Assembly (NCBI GenBank): GCA_016930935.1 | Contig: JAFGFT010000019.1 | Coordinates: 52,627-116,626 of the forward strand | DNA from: Dehalococcoidia bacterium | GTDB taxonomy: Bacteria; Chloroflexota; Dehalococcoidia; GIF9; AB-539-J10 | Reading direction: 5' to 3' | DNA: 64,000 nucleotides | In this document: piece by piece, positions 19,532 to 29,258 of the stretch | How the letters are laid out: every line of letters begins with the position of its first letter | Numbering within the stretch: the first letter of the stretch is position 1 | Made by a program: the position numbers and the translations under genes | The notes under the pieces: generated by a model | Databases searched by the model: none | What the model saw: the letters and a program-made list of their open reading frames with translations, nothing else | What the model was told of the DNA's origin: nothing

Positions 19532-21703
19532 ATGGATGTACTGACTTCCTTAAACCCCTCGCAAAGAGAAGCGGTCGAGACGACCAGCGGCCCTCTTCTC
19601 ATCATAGCCGGCCCTGGAAGCGGCAAGACCCGCGTCATCACGAATCGCATTGCACACCTCGTGACTTCATGCGGCGTGAGTCCCAGCAACATCATGGCCG
19701 TCACGTTTACGAACAAGGCCGCCCGTGAGATGCGACTGCGCATCCAGGAGATAATGGGTAGCGCCTGTGCCGGACTCACCGTTGGGACGTTCCACGCCAT
19801 CTGTTGTCGCATATTGAGAACCGATGGAAAGGCAGTGGGGCTGAGTCCGGGCTTCGTTGTGTACGACGACGATGACCAGATTAACCTGATCAAGCAGACC
19901 TTGCAGGAACTCAAACTCGACCCCAAGCAATACTCGCCGAGAAGCATCCAGTCCTCCATCAGCGCCGCCAAGAGCCGCCTGCTCACCGAGCAGACGCACG
20001 CCGAATCAGTAAGCAGCTACTTCGAAGAGATCGTCCAGCGAGTTTATCAGCGATATCAATCGCTGCTGTCCTTGAGCGACGCTGTCGACTTCGACGATAT
20101 CCTCCTCAAAACGGTACACCTGTTCCAGGCAAATCCCGACGTGCTTGCCCGCTATCAGGAACAGTACGTGCATCTGCTCGTCGACGAGTTTCAAGACACG
20201 AACATGGCCCAGTTCGAACTGGTGAAGCTGCTTGCAGGCAAGCATCGAAACCTGTGCGCAGTAGGCGACCCCGATCAGTCTATCTACTCGTGGCGATGTG
20301 CCGATGTACGGAACCTCTTGAGTTTCAACAACGAGTATCCCGACGCCACCGTCGTCATGCTGGATCAGAACTACCGCTCCACAAAGACTATTCTGAAGGC
20401 TGCCACACAGGTCATAGCCAGCAACACGCTGCACAAAGAGAAAGACCTGTGGACAGAGAACGCCGAGGGCAAGCCTGTTGTGATGTCCGAATGCCTGAAC
20501 GAGAAGGACGAGGCTCAGAAGGTCATTGCCATTATCGACAAGCTCGTTCAGCGCGACGGGTTGTCGTATGGAGACTGTGCCGTTCTGTACCGTATTAATG
20601 CACAGTCACGGGCGCTGGAAGAGGGATTGATGAGGTTTGGCGTGCCCTACCGACTTGTCGGCGGCACGAGATTCTACCGCAGGCAGGAGATTCGAGACAT
20701 CATCGCCTACCTCAGGGTCGTACACAATGCGCACGACTCGATAAGTCTCGCGCGCATCATCAATACGCCCGGCAGAGGCATAGGACAGGGCACGCTCACG
20801 AGGCTCCAGACAAGAGCCAGCGAGAATGGAGAGTCGCTCTACGATGCTCTCTCATACACTGCGAAAAGGACAGACCTCGCCGCTAGGGCCAGTAATGCGC
20901 TGAGCCGGTTTCTCGCCCTTATCGATGGGATTATCGAGCGTAGTCAGGAGCTTGCGCTGCCTGAACTCATTGAGGAGATCCTGGTTCGTACTTCCTACCG
21001 CGCGTACCTCATGGAGCGCGACGATGGCGAGGACCGCTGGGAGAACGTACAGGAACTCAAGACTGTCGCGGCGGACTATGCCGACCTCGCTCCCAGAGAG
21101 GCTTTGCCCATGTTCCTCGAGAAGGTGAGCCTGGTATCCGATACGGACGAGATGAACGGGGCATCCGACGTAGTGACGCTTATCACGCTGCACCAGGCGA
21201 AAGGCCTCGAGTTCCCTGCAGTCTTCATGATAGGGATGGAGGACGGCGTTCTGCCGCACCGGAAGTCCTTCGATGACCCGGCCGCGATGGAGGAGGAGTG
21301 CAGGCTCTGCTACGTGGGTATGACCAGGGCACAGAAGTATCTCTTCCTCTCACGTGCGCACCGCCGCAACCTTTTCGGCAATGGTCTCGCCAACCCCCCA
21401 TCACGATATATCGAACGCATCAGCCCTGACATCCTCACTGCCCGCGGACTGTGGGGCGAGGACGACGTTGACCTCAGCGGCGCTCTCTACACTCAACCGC
21501 TGGCCTACGGCGTGTCCGACGAAGAATTCCGCGTGGGAGACTGGGTCTACCACAAGAAATTCGGGCAGGGCGTTGTCATGGACTGTTTCCCCGACAAGAA
21601 CGACCTTGTTATTACCGTCTCCTTTGAGGATTCAGGCCCCAAGAGACTCCTCCTCAGCCTGGCCCACCTCGACAAGATCGAGCGCTTCGACAGCATGCCC
21701 TGA
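19532..21703 (+). CDS. pcrA: ATP-dependent DNA helicase PcrA/UvrD
   Basis: LNPSQREAVETTSGPLLIIAGPGSGKT, VTFTNKAAREMR, VDEFQDTN, GDPDQSIYSWRCAD, TLHQAKGLEFPAVF. Confidence 0.95.
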   Translation: MDVLTSLNPSQREAVETTSGPLLIIAGPGSGKTRVITNRIAHLVTSCGVSPSNIMAVTFTNKAAREMRLRIQEIMGSACAGLTVGTFHAICCRILRTDGKAVGLSPGFVVYDDDDQINLIKQTLQELKLDPKQYSPRSIQSSISAAKSRLLTEQTHAESVSSYFEEIVQRVYQRYQSLLSLSDAVDFDDILLKTVHLFQANPDVLARYQEQYVHLLVDEFQDTNMAQFELVKLLAGKHRNLCAVGDPDQSIYSWRCADVRNLLSFNNEYPDATVVMLDQNYRSTKTILKAATQVIASNTLHKEKDLWTENAEGKPVVMSECLNEKDEAQKVIAIIDKLVQRDGLSYGDCAVLYRINAQSRALEEGLMRFGVPYRLVGGTRFYRRQEIRDIIAYLRVVHNAHDSISLARIINTPGRGIGQGTLTRLQTRASENGESLYDALSYTAKRTDLAARASNALSRFLALIDGIIERSQELALPELIEEILVRTSYRAYLMERDDGEDRWENVQELKTVAADYADLAPREALPMFLEKVSLVSDTDEMNGASDVVTLITLHQAKGLEFPAVFMIGMEDGVLPHRKSFDDPAAMEEECRLCYVGMTRAQKYLFLSRAHRRNLFGNGLANPPSRYIERISPDILTARGLWGEDDVDLSGALYTQPLAYGVSDEEFRVGDWVYHKKFGQGVVMDCFPDKNDLVITVSFEDSGPKRLLLSLAHLDKIERFDSMP

Positions 21704-21710
21704 GATACTG

Positions 21711-21750
21711 TTGACAGGATACACGCAACCGTGTAGACTCGAATCACGTG
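21711..21750 (+). promoter_or_regulatory. Sigma70-like promoter abutting the mutL GTG start
   Basis: TTGACA (21711-21716), 17 bp, TAGACT (21734-21739); predicted +1 about 21746, GTG at 21748; no SD. Confidence 0.7.
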
Positions 21751-23439
21751 GACCTGCATGTATTGCCTCCTGATGTCGCCTCCCGAATAGCTGCGGGAGA
21801 GGTCGTCGAACGGCCTGCATCGGTCGTGAAGGAACTCGTCGAGAACGCGATTGATGCCCGCGCGACCAAGATTGACATTGAGTGCCGAAGAGGTGGTATC
21901 GACCTCATCTGCGTGGCCGACAATGGAACCGGCATCCCGTCTTCGCAGGTGGAGATTGCCTTCCGGCGCTATGCCACCAGCAAGATAGGCTCAATCAACG
22001 ACCTTGTGAACGTCCGCAGTCTCGGTTTTCGCGGAGAGGCGCTGCCAAGCATCGCGGCAGTCGCAGACGTCGAGATATCGACCTGTATTGAAGGTGAGCC
22101 CCTCGGCAGCTATGTCTACCTTCACGGCGGCGTCGTTGCCCAGAAGGAGAGTAAACCCCGCGCACAGGGAACAACTATTGCGATACGGCGACTGTTCCGC
22201 CACTTCCCTGCACGATTGAAGTTCCTGAAGTCAGAGTCAACCGAGAACAGCCACAGCGCCCTCGTCATCAGCCAGTATGCGCTCGCCTACCCGCTTGTCA
22301 GCTTCAGCCTGCTCATGGAAGACCGCCTCGCACTCCGCAGCCCCGGAAGTGGAGACGTCCGTGACGTTGTCACGCAACTGTACGGCACGGAGCTGGGCAA
22401 AGCGATGGTTCCCATCGACGTCTCGCTCGATTCACTGCACCTCACCGGCCTCATCGCACCGGCATCGCTGTCAAGGGCAGGACACGGACATCAAAGCACG
22501 TTCGTCAATCAACGGTGGGTGCGCAGCCCCCTACTTCAGAGAGCCATCGATGAGGCATACCGAGGACTCCTTCCCGAAGGTCGGCACGCGATTGCGATTC
22601 TCAACATCGAACTACCGCCAGACCGTGTTGATGTGAACGTGCACCCGAGCAAAGCCCAGGTGAAATTCGCCGACGAGCAATCCATGTTCAGAGCCGTCCG
22701 CGAAGCAGTCCGCACCACGCTTTCGAAGACGAGCATAGCCAGTGAGGCGCAGCACCTGTCTTCATGGGGAAGTACCTCCACACAGAGCACATGGGCGGTG
22801 CACGAGTCGGAGCCACAGACCCCTGCATTTGAGACCGGTCTGATACCACCATCCACAGACTCGGCTTCGATTCCCCCTCTACGCATACTCGGACAGATAG
22901 CAACCACCTACGTAGTGGCGGAGGGTCCCGACGGGATGTACGTCATCGACCAGCACGCGGCACATGAGCGCATCACGTATGACCGGCTGATTGAACGCCG
23001 AGAAGGACGCGAACCTGAGATTCAGGGTTTGCTCGAGCCACTCGCTATCGAGCTCACACCTGCAGAGGACGCGGTGTTGGGGAGTCTGAGGGAGGAGATA
23101 GCGACTCTTGGCTTCACGCTGGAGCCATTTGGCGGACGCAGTTACCTGCTTCGAAGTATCCCTGCCGTTCTGGCAGGCGGAGACGCCGCCTCAGTCCTCA
23201 GGGAGATTCTTCTGGACCTGTCACGGGGCAATCAACCCCACACCCTGGAGGGACTTGCAGAGACGGCTGCGTGCCATGCAGCTGTCCGCGCAGGACAGAC
23301 ACTCTCGCCGCAAGAGCTGCGACATCTCCTGATTCAACTCGAACAGTGCACCCAGCCAAGGACCTGTCCGCATGGACGACCTACGATAATCCGCTTCAGC
23401 CTGGGTCAGCTTGAGAGACTGTTCGGCCGCCGAGCCTAG
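21748..23439 (+). CDS. mutL: DNA mismatch repair protein MutL
   Basis: IAAGEVVERPASVVKELVENAIDA, DNGTGI, SLGFRGEALPSIAAV; C-terminal CPHGRPTIIRFS. Confidence 0.96.
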   Translation: MDLHVLPPDVASRIAAGEVVERPASVVKELVENAIDARATKIDIECRRGGIDLICVADNGTGIPSSQVEIAFRRYATSKIGSINDLVNVRSLGFRGEALPSIAAVADVEISTCIEGEPLGSYVYLHGGVVAQKESKPRAQGTTIAIRRLFRHFPARLKFLKSESTENSHSALVISQYALAYPLVSFSLLMEDRLALRSPGSGDVRDVVTQLYGTELGKAMVPIDVSLDSLHLTGLIAPASLSRAGHGHQSTFVNQRWVRSPLLQRAIDEAYRGLLPEGRHAIAILNIELPPDRVDVNVHPSKAQVKFADEQSMFRAVREAVRTTLSKTSIASEAQHLSSWGSTSTQSTWAVHESEPQTPAFETGLIPPSTDSASIPPLRILGQIATTYVVAEGPDGMYVIDQHAAHERITYDRLIERREGREPEIQGLLEPLAIELTPAEDAVLGSLREEIATLGFTLEPFGGRSYLLRSIPAVLAGGDAASVLREILLDLSRGNQPHTLEGLAETAACHAAVRAGQTLSPQELRHLLIQLEQCTQPRTCPHGRPTIIRFSLGQLERLFGRRA

Positions 23440-24881
23440 TCGTTGGCCTCCCCGTGCGCCTCAAGTCGCTCGTTGTACCGCAGCAGCCGATTTCCTGAGC
23501 GCGCCGCGTGCCGGATGGAATTGAAGACCGCGATTCCTGCCCTGTAGCACTTCTCTCTTGCCTGCACCATCCACAGGTAGTGCTCGGGGAATGTCATCAT
23601 CTGGATTGCCACAACCACGGGTTTCCCAAAATCGGTATGCGCCTGGACGATGTCGTCAATCAGCTTGGTCCATATCTGAGCATGGGTTTCAGGAGGCCGG
23701 GCGATAAGACCCATGGAGATGTGAACGATAGTCACATCGATGCCGTCGTATTCACTGAACGCCTTGAGAATGGGATAGTAGCCGATGGTCCACGCTTCGG
23801 CAGAGAGGTCCATAGGGTTGTTGATAATCGTGCCAGCCTCACTTCCGAGGAGGGCCGACATCCGCTGTCTCAGTTCATCCGGGAAGGGAGAGATAATCAG
23901 CCCTTCCTTCGAGGCTTCGTCTCCCGCTAGCACAGTCGCTCCCCCTCCCAGACCGAGCAATGCCACCCTCCTGCCCGGCGGAGTGGGGAAGAACGTGAAA
24001 GCAACGGCCATGTCTATCCACTCTTCAATAGTGTCGACTCGCACTGCATTCACCTGCTCAAGTAGTCCATCCCACACCTTGTCCGCACCTGCGAGAGAGC
24101 CGGTGTGGGATGCCGCTGCGAGTGCACCCGATTCGGTGACGCCGACCTTGAGGACGATGACCGGCTTCTTCCGTGCAGCGCGCTCAAGCGCCCGCTTGAA
24201 TGCAGGACCATCCTTCACTCCCTCGATGTAGGCCATGATGATGGTCGTCTCCGGGTCATCAGCCATGTACTCCATAAGGTCCGTCTCATTGACGTCGCTC
24301 GCATTTCCATATGACACCACTTTGCTGAAGCGAACACCCCTGCGTGCGGCCTCACGTGCGACGTACATCGCGTTGCCGCCGCTCTGACAGATTACCCCTG
24401 TGCCACCACTCTCCTTCTCGACGTCAGCGAGGAATGAGACGCCGGAGCCGGGACAATACACGCCCATGCAGTTGGGGCCGACTATCCGGATGCCATGCTC
24501 GCGCGCCAGCCGCAGCAGCTCGCGTTCCATGTCGATTCCCTCTTGCTGCCTCAACTCTGAGAAGCCTGAGGTGAAGAAGTGCACCGCTTTGACGGACTTC
24601 ACGATGCAGTCCTTCATGAGCTGAATCGCACCGGAGGCGGGAATCGCGGATATGACAAAGTCGACAGTCCCTGGAATCTCCGTCAGCCTGGAGTAAACCG
24701 GTAATCCCTGTATCTCTCCCCCTTTGGGATTGACGGGGTACAACTTGCCTTTGAAACCCATTTCAATCATCGAGTTGAGGTAGCTGTTGCCACCGAGCTG
24801 GCCACGCCCCCCTTTGGTCGAGACTCCCACAATGGCGATGGACTTCGGCTTGAAAAGAGCGTCTAGATTGGACGTACTCAT
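23436..24881 (-). CDS. Acetate--CoA ligase (ADP/NDP-forming) alpha-type CoA-binding protein
   Basis: LFKPKSIAIVGVSTKGGRGQLG, GPNCMGVYCPGSG, AAASHTGSLAGADKVWD; no ATP-grasp beta domain in the 482 aa. Confidence 0.85.
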   Translation of the reverse strand: MSTSNLDALFKPKSIAIVGVSTKGGRGQLGGNSYLNSMIEMGFKGKLYPVNPKGGEIQGLPVYSRLTEIPGTVDFVISAIPASGAIQLMKDCIVKSVKAVHFFTSGFSELRQQEGIDMERELLRLAREHGIRIVGPNCMGVYCPGSGVSFLADVEKESGGTGVICQSGGNAMYVAREAARRGVRFSKVVSYGNASDVNETDLMEYMADDPETTIIMAYIEGVKDGPAFKRALERAARKKPVIVLKVGVTESGALAAASHTGSLAGADKVWDGLLEQVNAVRVDTIEEWIDMAVAFTFFPTPPGRRVALLGLGGGATVLAGDEASKEGLIISPFPDELRQRMSALLGSEAGTIINNPMDLSAEAWTIGYYPILKAFSEYDGIDVTIVHISMGLIARPPETHAQIWTKLIDDIVQAHTDFGKPVVVAIQMMTFPEHYLWMVQAREKCYRAGIAVFNSIRHAARSGNRLLRYNERLEAHGEAND

Positions 24882-25056
24882 GCTTCTCCTTGCTACGGCC
24901 GCAGTAGTGCTGTCTGTTGATTGTACTATTCGCACACATGGGCATCAAACCGACGCTGCCTGCGTAAGAATCCAACTACCCTCAACGACCGGGTTGCACT
25001 TTCAGTCCCTTGTGCTACACTTTTTGGCTCGCGCACACGTTGGCGCAGGAGGGACC

Positions 25057-26136
25057 ATGATTAGAGCAGCAGTCGTCGGAGCCACAGGAATAGTTGGACA
25101 GCAGTTTCTGGTCGCACTCAAGGGCCACCCGTGGATAGAAGTGAAGTCACTCGCGGCCTCCGAGCGGTCGGCGGGCCAGCTCTATCGCGACGCAATTACG
25201 GACAAGTCTTCCGGAGCGGTCCGCTGGTTCTGCGACGAAGCACCGGTTGAAGAGTTCATGGACCTGCCCGTGGTGAACGCAAACGAACTATCGACTGCGG
25301 ATATAGACGTCGTGTTCTCCGCCATCGATTCCGGGCCTGCGAAGATTCTTGAACCGATATACGCGGCCGAGGTACCCGTGGTAAGCACTGCCTCAGCGTT
25401 CCGCTACGAGGATGATGTGCCGATACTCCTCCCCGGCGTCAATGCCGACCATGCCCGTTTGCTGGAGGCGCAACAAAAGAGGCGCGGATGGAAGGGCTTC
25501 GTGACGCCGGACCCCAATTGCACAACCATCGGGCTCGCCATCACGTTGAAACCGATCCAGCAGGCATTTGGAATCGACTCCGTGATAATGACCTCCTTGC
25601 AGGCCATGTCGGGAGCAGGTCGGAGCCCCGGCGTGATTGGCCTGGACATACTGGACAACATCATTCCCTACATCCCCGGAGAGGAAGAGAAGGTCCAGAT
25701 TGAGACACAGAAGATTCTCGGCATTCTTGAGGGCGACAGCATACGGCCGGCCGGATTCGCGGTAAGCTGCACCTGCACCAGAGTAGCAGTGCTGGAAGGG
25801 CATACCGAGTCCGTGTTCGTGTCCACGAAGACACCGTGCGACGTAGCCTCCGTCATAAAGGCGATGACCGAATACAACAGCGGGCTCGCGATTGCAGGAC
25901 TTCCTTCCGCTCCGCAGAATCTGATTTCCGTCACCACGGACCCCTTCAGGCCCCAGCCGCGACTGGACAGAGACAACGAAGGGGGAATGGTGACGACAGT
26001 GGGTCGCGTCCGTCAGGATACCGCTCTCAAGAACGGCATTAAGTACATGCTCGTCTCACACAACACGAAGATGGGTGCCGCGAAGGGGGCCGTGCTTACC
26101 GCGGAGATGCTCATCAGAGACGGGTATATCGCGTAG
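25057..26136 (+). CDS. asd: Aspartate-semialdehyde dehydrogenase (USG-1/archaeal-like type)
   Basis: MIRAAVVGATGIVGQQFLVAL, DPNCTTIGLAITLKPI, MSGAGRSPGV, CTCTRVAVLEGHTESV; RBS caggagg. Confidence 0.93.
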   Translation: MIRAAVVGATGIVGQQFLVALKGHPWIEVKSLAASERSAGQLYRDAITDKSSGAVRWFCDEAPVEEFMDLPVVNANELSTADIDVVFSAIDSGPAKILEPIYAAEVPVVSTASAFRYEDDVPILLPGVNADHARLLEAQQKRRGWKGFVTPDPNCTTIGLAITLKPIQQAFGIDSVIMTSLQAMSGAGRSPGVIGLDILDNIIPYIPGEEEKVQIETQKILGILEGDSIRPAGFAVSCTCTRVAVLEGHTESVFVSTKTPCDVASVIKAMTEYNSGLAIAGLPSAPQNLISVTTDPFRPQPRLDRDNEGGMVTTVGRVRQDTALKNGIKYMLVSHNTKMGAAKGAVLTAEMLIRDGYIA

Positions 26137-26146
26137 GGACTTCCGG

Positions 26147-27112
26147 CTACTCGTCGAACGAGGCGGCCTCCATGGGCTGCCGGTTCACGTGAAGCGAGAA
26201 CACATCCGGTCGGGCATAGTGCCCCACGTTGTCGAGCATCATCTTCTCCTCCGGCAGCCGGTTCAGGTCTATGTCTCCATAGACTATGGTCTCGCAGTCG
26301 TACACGGGACCGGCAATGAACCGTCCATCGGGGCCAATGATGGCACTACCGCCAAGACACAACTTCTGTGGCAGGTTCCGCATCTCTTCCCGCAGTTCGA
26401 AATCCGGCGGGAGCATCTCCTGTGTGAAGTAGCTTCCCGCAGCAACGACGAACATCCGCCCCTCGAAAGCCATAGTGCGACACGAGAGCAGGAATGTCTC
26501 TGTCGCAGTTGGCCATACCGCGGCGTGCACCTGCTCGCCTGCCGCGTAGAGTGCGTACCGGGCAAGGGGCATCCAGTGCTCCCAGCACACCAGACCACCG
26601 ATACGCCCAAGTGAACTGTCGAAGACCGACAAGGTAGAACCGTCCCCCCTTCCCCACACCATTCTCTCATGATAGGTCGGCACAAGCTTCCTGTGCTTGC
26701 CAAGCAGCGTTCCATTCCTGTCGATGAACACCATCGAGTTGTAAAGGGTTCCACTCGTCGTTCGTTCGTGCACTCCCATCACGACCGCAACGTTGTGCTC
26801 CCGCGCTGCCTGACAGAGACGGTCCACCGCAGGACCGGGGATGTCAACTGAATTACGGTACAGTTCACCGTAGATCCTCTTCGCGGGTCCGTAGTTCCAG
26901 CGGGAATCGGCGTTGGTCCACACGGGATAGCCGGGAATCCACGTCTCCGGAAACACCGCCAGCGATGCGCCTCCTGCGGCGACTTCGCCAATGAGGCCTA
27001 TGGCCTTGTCGACGGTCGCGTCACGATTCATGAACACGGGAGCCGCCTGAACAGCCGCCACTCGATAGGAGGGCAATCTGTCACCAGGATTCTGCACTTC
27101 GTCACTATTCAC
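26147..27112 (-). CDS. Nitrilase / carbon-nitrogen hydrolase family protein
   Basis: VAAVQAAPVFMNRDATVDKA, FPETWIPGYPVW (Glu), RKLVPTYHER (Lys), GGLVCWEHWMPLARYAL (Cys). Confidence 0.94.
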   Translation of the reverse strand: MNSDEVQNPGDRLPSYRVAAVQAAPVFMNRDATVDKAIGLIGEVAAGGASLAVFPETWIPGYPVWTNADSRWNYGPAKRIYGELYRNSVDIPGPAVDRLCQAAREHNVAVVMGVHERTTSGTLYNSMVFIDRNGTLLGKHRKLVPTYHERMVWGRGDGSTLSVFDSSLGRIGGLVCWEHWMPLARYALYAAGEQVHAAVWPTATETFLLSCRTMAFEGRMFVVAAGSYFTQEMLPPDFELREEMRNLPQKLCLGGSAIIGPDGRFIAGPVYDCETIVYGDIDLNRLPEEKMMLDNVGHYARPDVFSLHVNRQPMEAASFDE

Positions 27113-27295
27113 TGGAATATCTCCCTTCTTGCACTGATTCGCGACCGTTCCGCCGCCGAATACGGCAGAGTATAGAGTTGCGAATATTGTCGGTCAACGT
27201 GCAGGAAGGCGGGCAATCAACGCAATGTGTTCCTTGCAGTACACAGCGCGCTATAATGCCATGCAGAGAGAGAAATCCGCCCTGGAGAGTGTCCA

Positions 27296-27547
27296 TTGGA
27301 AGACATGGTTGCGATAGAGATAACAGTTCCTCAATCCCTTCTCACTTCGGTAGAAGAACAGAGTGCGGCGCGTGACGAGACCGTGAGCCGGTTCTTCTGC
27401 CGTGGAGCCGAGACTCTCCTTCGCCGCCACAAAGAGCGGCGAATGCTCGAGGAATATGTTCAGGCGCGCACAAAGATGCCTGACGCGGATGAAGTGACGG
27501 AAGCAATGAGAACCCTCAAGGAAGAACCTGAAAGCCAGGACTCCTGA
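27296..27547 (+). CDS. Small ribbon-helix-helix-like protein (possible regulator/antitoxin-like)
   Basis: MVAIEITVPQSLLTSVEEQSAARDETVSRFFCRGAETLLRR resembles an RHH fold; TATAAT at 27252-27257, GGAGAG RBS, TTG start. Confidence 0.5.
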   Translation: MEDMVAIEITVPQSLLTSVEEQSAARDETVSRFFCRGAETLLRRHKERRMLEEYVQARTKMPDADEVTEAMRTLKEEPESQDS

Positions 27548-27554
27548 CCCTGTC

Positions 27555-29258
27555 CTATCGGTACAGACGCGGCAAGAGTCGCGTCAGTACCGACGGTAGT
27601 TCCGAGACTGTGTACGCCACCTCGCACCTGTCCACGCCATAGAGCGCTTCCTGCGACGCCCCGACGGAAATCGTCAGCACATCCACGCGGTCTCTGCGGC
27701 ACAACTCGAGGGCCTGCCGAACCACATAGGTGTCCTTCGGGTGGCCATCTGTGAAGTGCAGAATGAGCTTCCTCTCCGCCCTGCGCATCCTCAGTTCCAG
27801 CAGTGCCGCCGAAATCGCCTCACCCGTTGGGGTCCCGCCATCACTCCAGACGTCGCGAAGCGACAACGGAAAGCCGGTCGATGCCAGCCGCGTAAGTTGA
27901 ACCGGAGCGCCGGGATGGAGTCCTCCGCTCGTATACGTCAGAACCTCATACCACACCTGGGGGGCGAGGCCACGGAGCGCCTCGGCAACGACACAGGCGG
28001 CTCTATCAACAACCGACATGTAGGAGCGCATCGATGCCGACACGTCGATCAGGAACACGAGTGCCATGGAGGTGCGGTGTCGATTGTCACGAAGTTTGAA
28101 CACGTTCAGCTTGCCTGCACCCAACTTCGAAAGACTTCTTCCATCCAGCTTCCCTCGGCGGAGGCCGTGCCTGAAGCGCGATTCCACGTCATCCAGCCGG
28201 GCGAACAGATGTCGCACAGCCTCAATCTCCTGTACAACCTGCATCCGTACTTTCTCGTAGTCGTCAGGGTCAAATCTGGCGTTCCGGACCATCGTGGTCG
28301 AAGCCCTGATGCCGAGTTCGTGCAGTTCCCTTGAGACGATGCGCGTTCCCTCTCCAGCTCCATTCACGAAGTCGGTTGACTCCTTTGTGGCCGGCTTGCG
28401 AGGCGTGTCCAGAAGATAGCAGCTCAAGTCAGTGAAGCCACCTTCTGCGGCTCCTCCCATTACGTTCTTGCGCATCTGAGTGCGGTTAGCTTCTGCCTCG
28501 CTCTCCAGTCCAGAGTCAAGAATGGCATCGCTCGCCCGTTCATCAAAGGAAGGCTCTGCGCGCACGGACCGCGGCAGTGTCCTCAACCAGGACCACACCT
28601 CACCGGCGCGGTCCAACCTCTCCCGTGGATGCCGAAGTGTGGTGTAGCCCACAGTCATGTCGTTCAGTATCGCAACCGCCTCTCGCAACTCGGCACTGCT
28701 ATCGTCAGGCAATCGTTCTTCATGAAGGACACCTCTCAACCACAGTTCAAGGACGATGTCACGTGACACTATGTCCAGGACGTCTCCCGACGGCATACGG
28801 GGCGCCAGCATGGCGCGCATGGCTGTAAGATATCGACCCAGCACTGTCGCAATGCGGGTCAGGCGAGCATAGGCATAGACGTCTTCGAGGGCACGATGCA
28901 CGCGAGAGAACTCACGCTGGTCCTCCTCAGAGAGGCTTTCCCAGTGCTGCCAGTTTGAACTGTCGATGAAGAGTTCTCTGAAGGCAGCTTCTCGAATGGC
29001 GAGTCCGACAAGGCAGTCGACCACTGGCGCGGGAATGGGAGCGGAGAAACCGCTCAGCAACCTCGGGTCAACGACGACGGGAGCTATCGAAGCGCGACCG
29101 GTACTATGCCGGGATTGGCGTAGACGCGTCTGCACGAGTTCCGCCAGAGACGCAGCTCCGCTCAGCACGGAGGCCAACTCCCGTGAGCGGTCCTCTGAAG
29201 TGTCTATACGCCAGTAGCCGGACAGGCCCAGGGCAGGCCCTCCGGATTCAACTCTCAT
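27555..29258 (-). CDS. VWA-domain (CoxE/CobT-like) protein
   Basis: MIDAS motif DVSAS, GGTPTGEA, FTDGHPKD in C-terminal 200 aa; starts 11 bp inside the ATPase gene. Confidence 0.85.
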   Translation of the reverse strand: MRVESGGPALGLSGYWRIDTSEDRSRELASVLSGAASLAELVQTRLRQSRHSTGRASIAPVVVDPRLLSGFSAPIPAPVVDCLVGLAIREAAFRELFIDSSNWQHWESLSEEDQREFSRVHRALEDVYAYARLTRIATVLGRYLTAMRAMLAPRMPSGDVLDIVSRDIVLELWLRGVLHEERLPDDSSAELREAVAILNDMTVGYTTLRHPRERLDRAGEVWSWLRTLPRSVRAEPSFDERASDAILDSGLESEAEANRTQMRKNVMGGAAEGGFTDLSCYLLDTPRKPATKESTDFVNGAGEGTRIVSRELHELGIRASTTMVRNARFDPDDYEKVRMQVVQEIEAVRHLFARLDDVESRFRHGLRRGKLDGRSLSKLGAGKLNVFKLRDNRHRTSMALVFLIDVSASMRSYMSVVDRAACVVAEALRGLAPQVWYEVLTYTSGGLHPGAPVQLTRLASTGFPLSLRDVWSDGGTPTGEAISAALLELRMRRAERKLILHFTDGHPKDTYVVRQALELCRRDRVDVLTISVGASQEALYGVDRCEVAYTVSELPSVLTRLLPRLYR

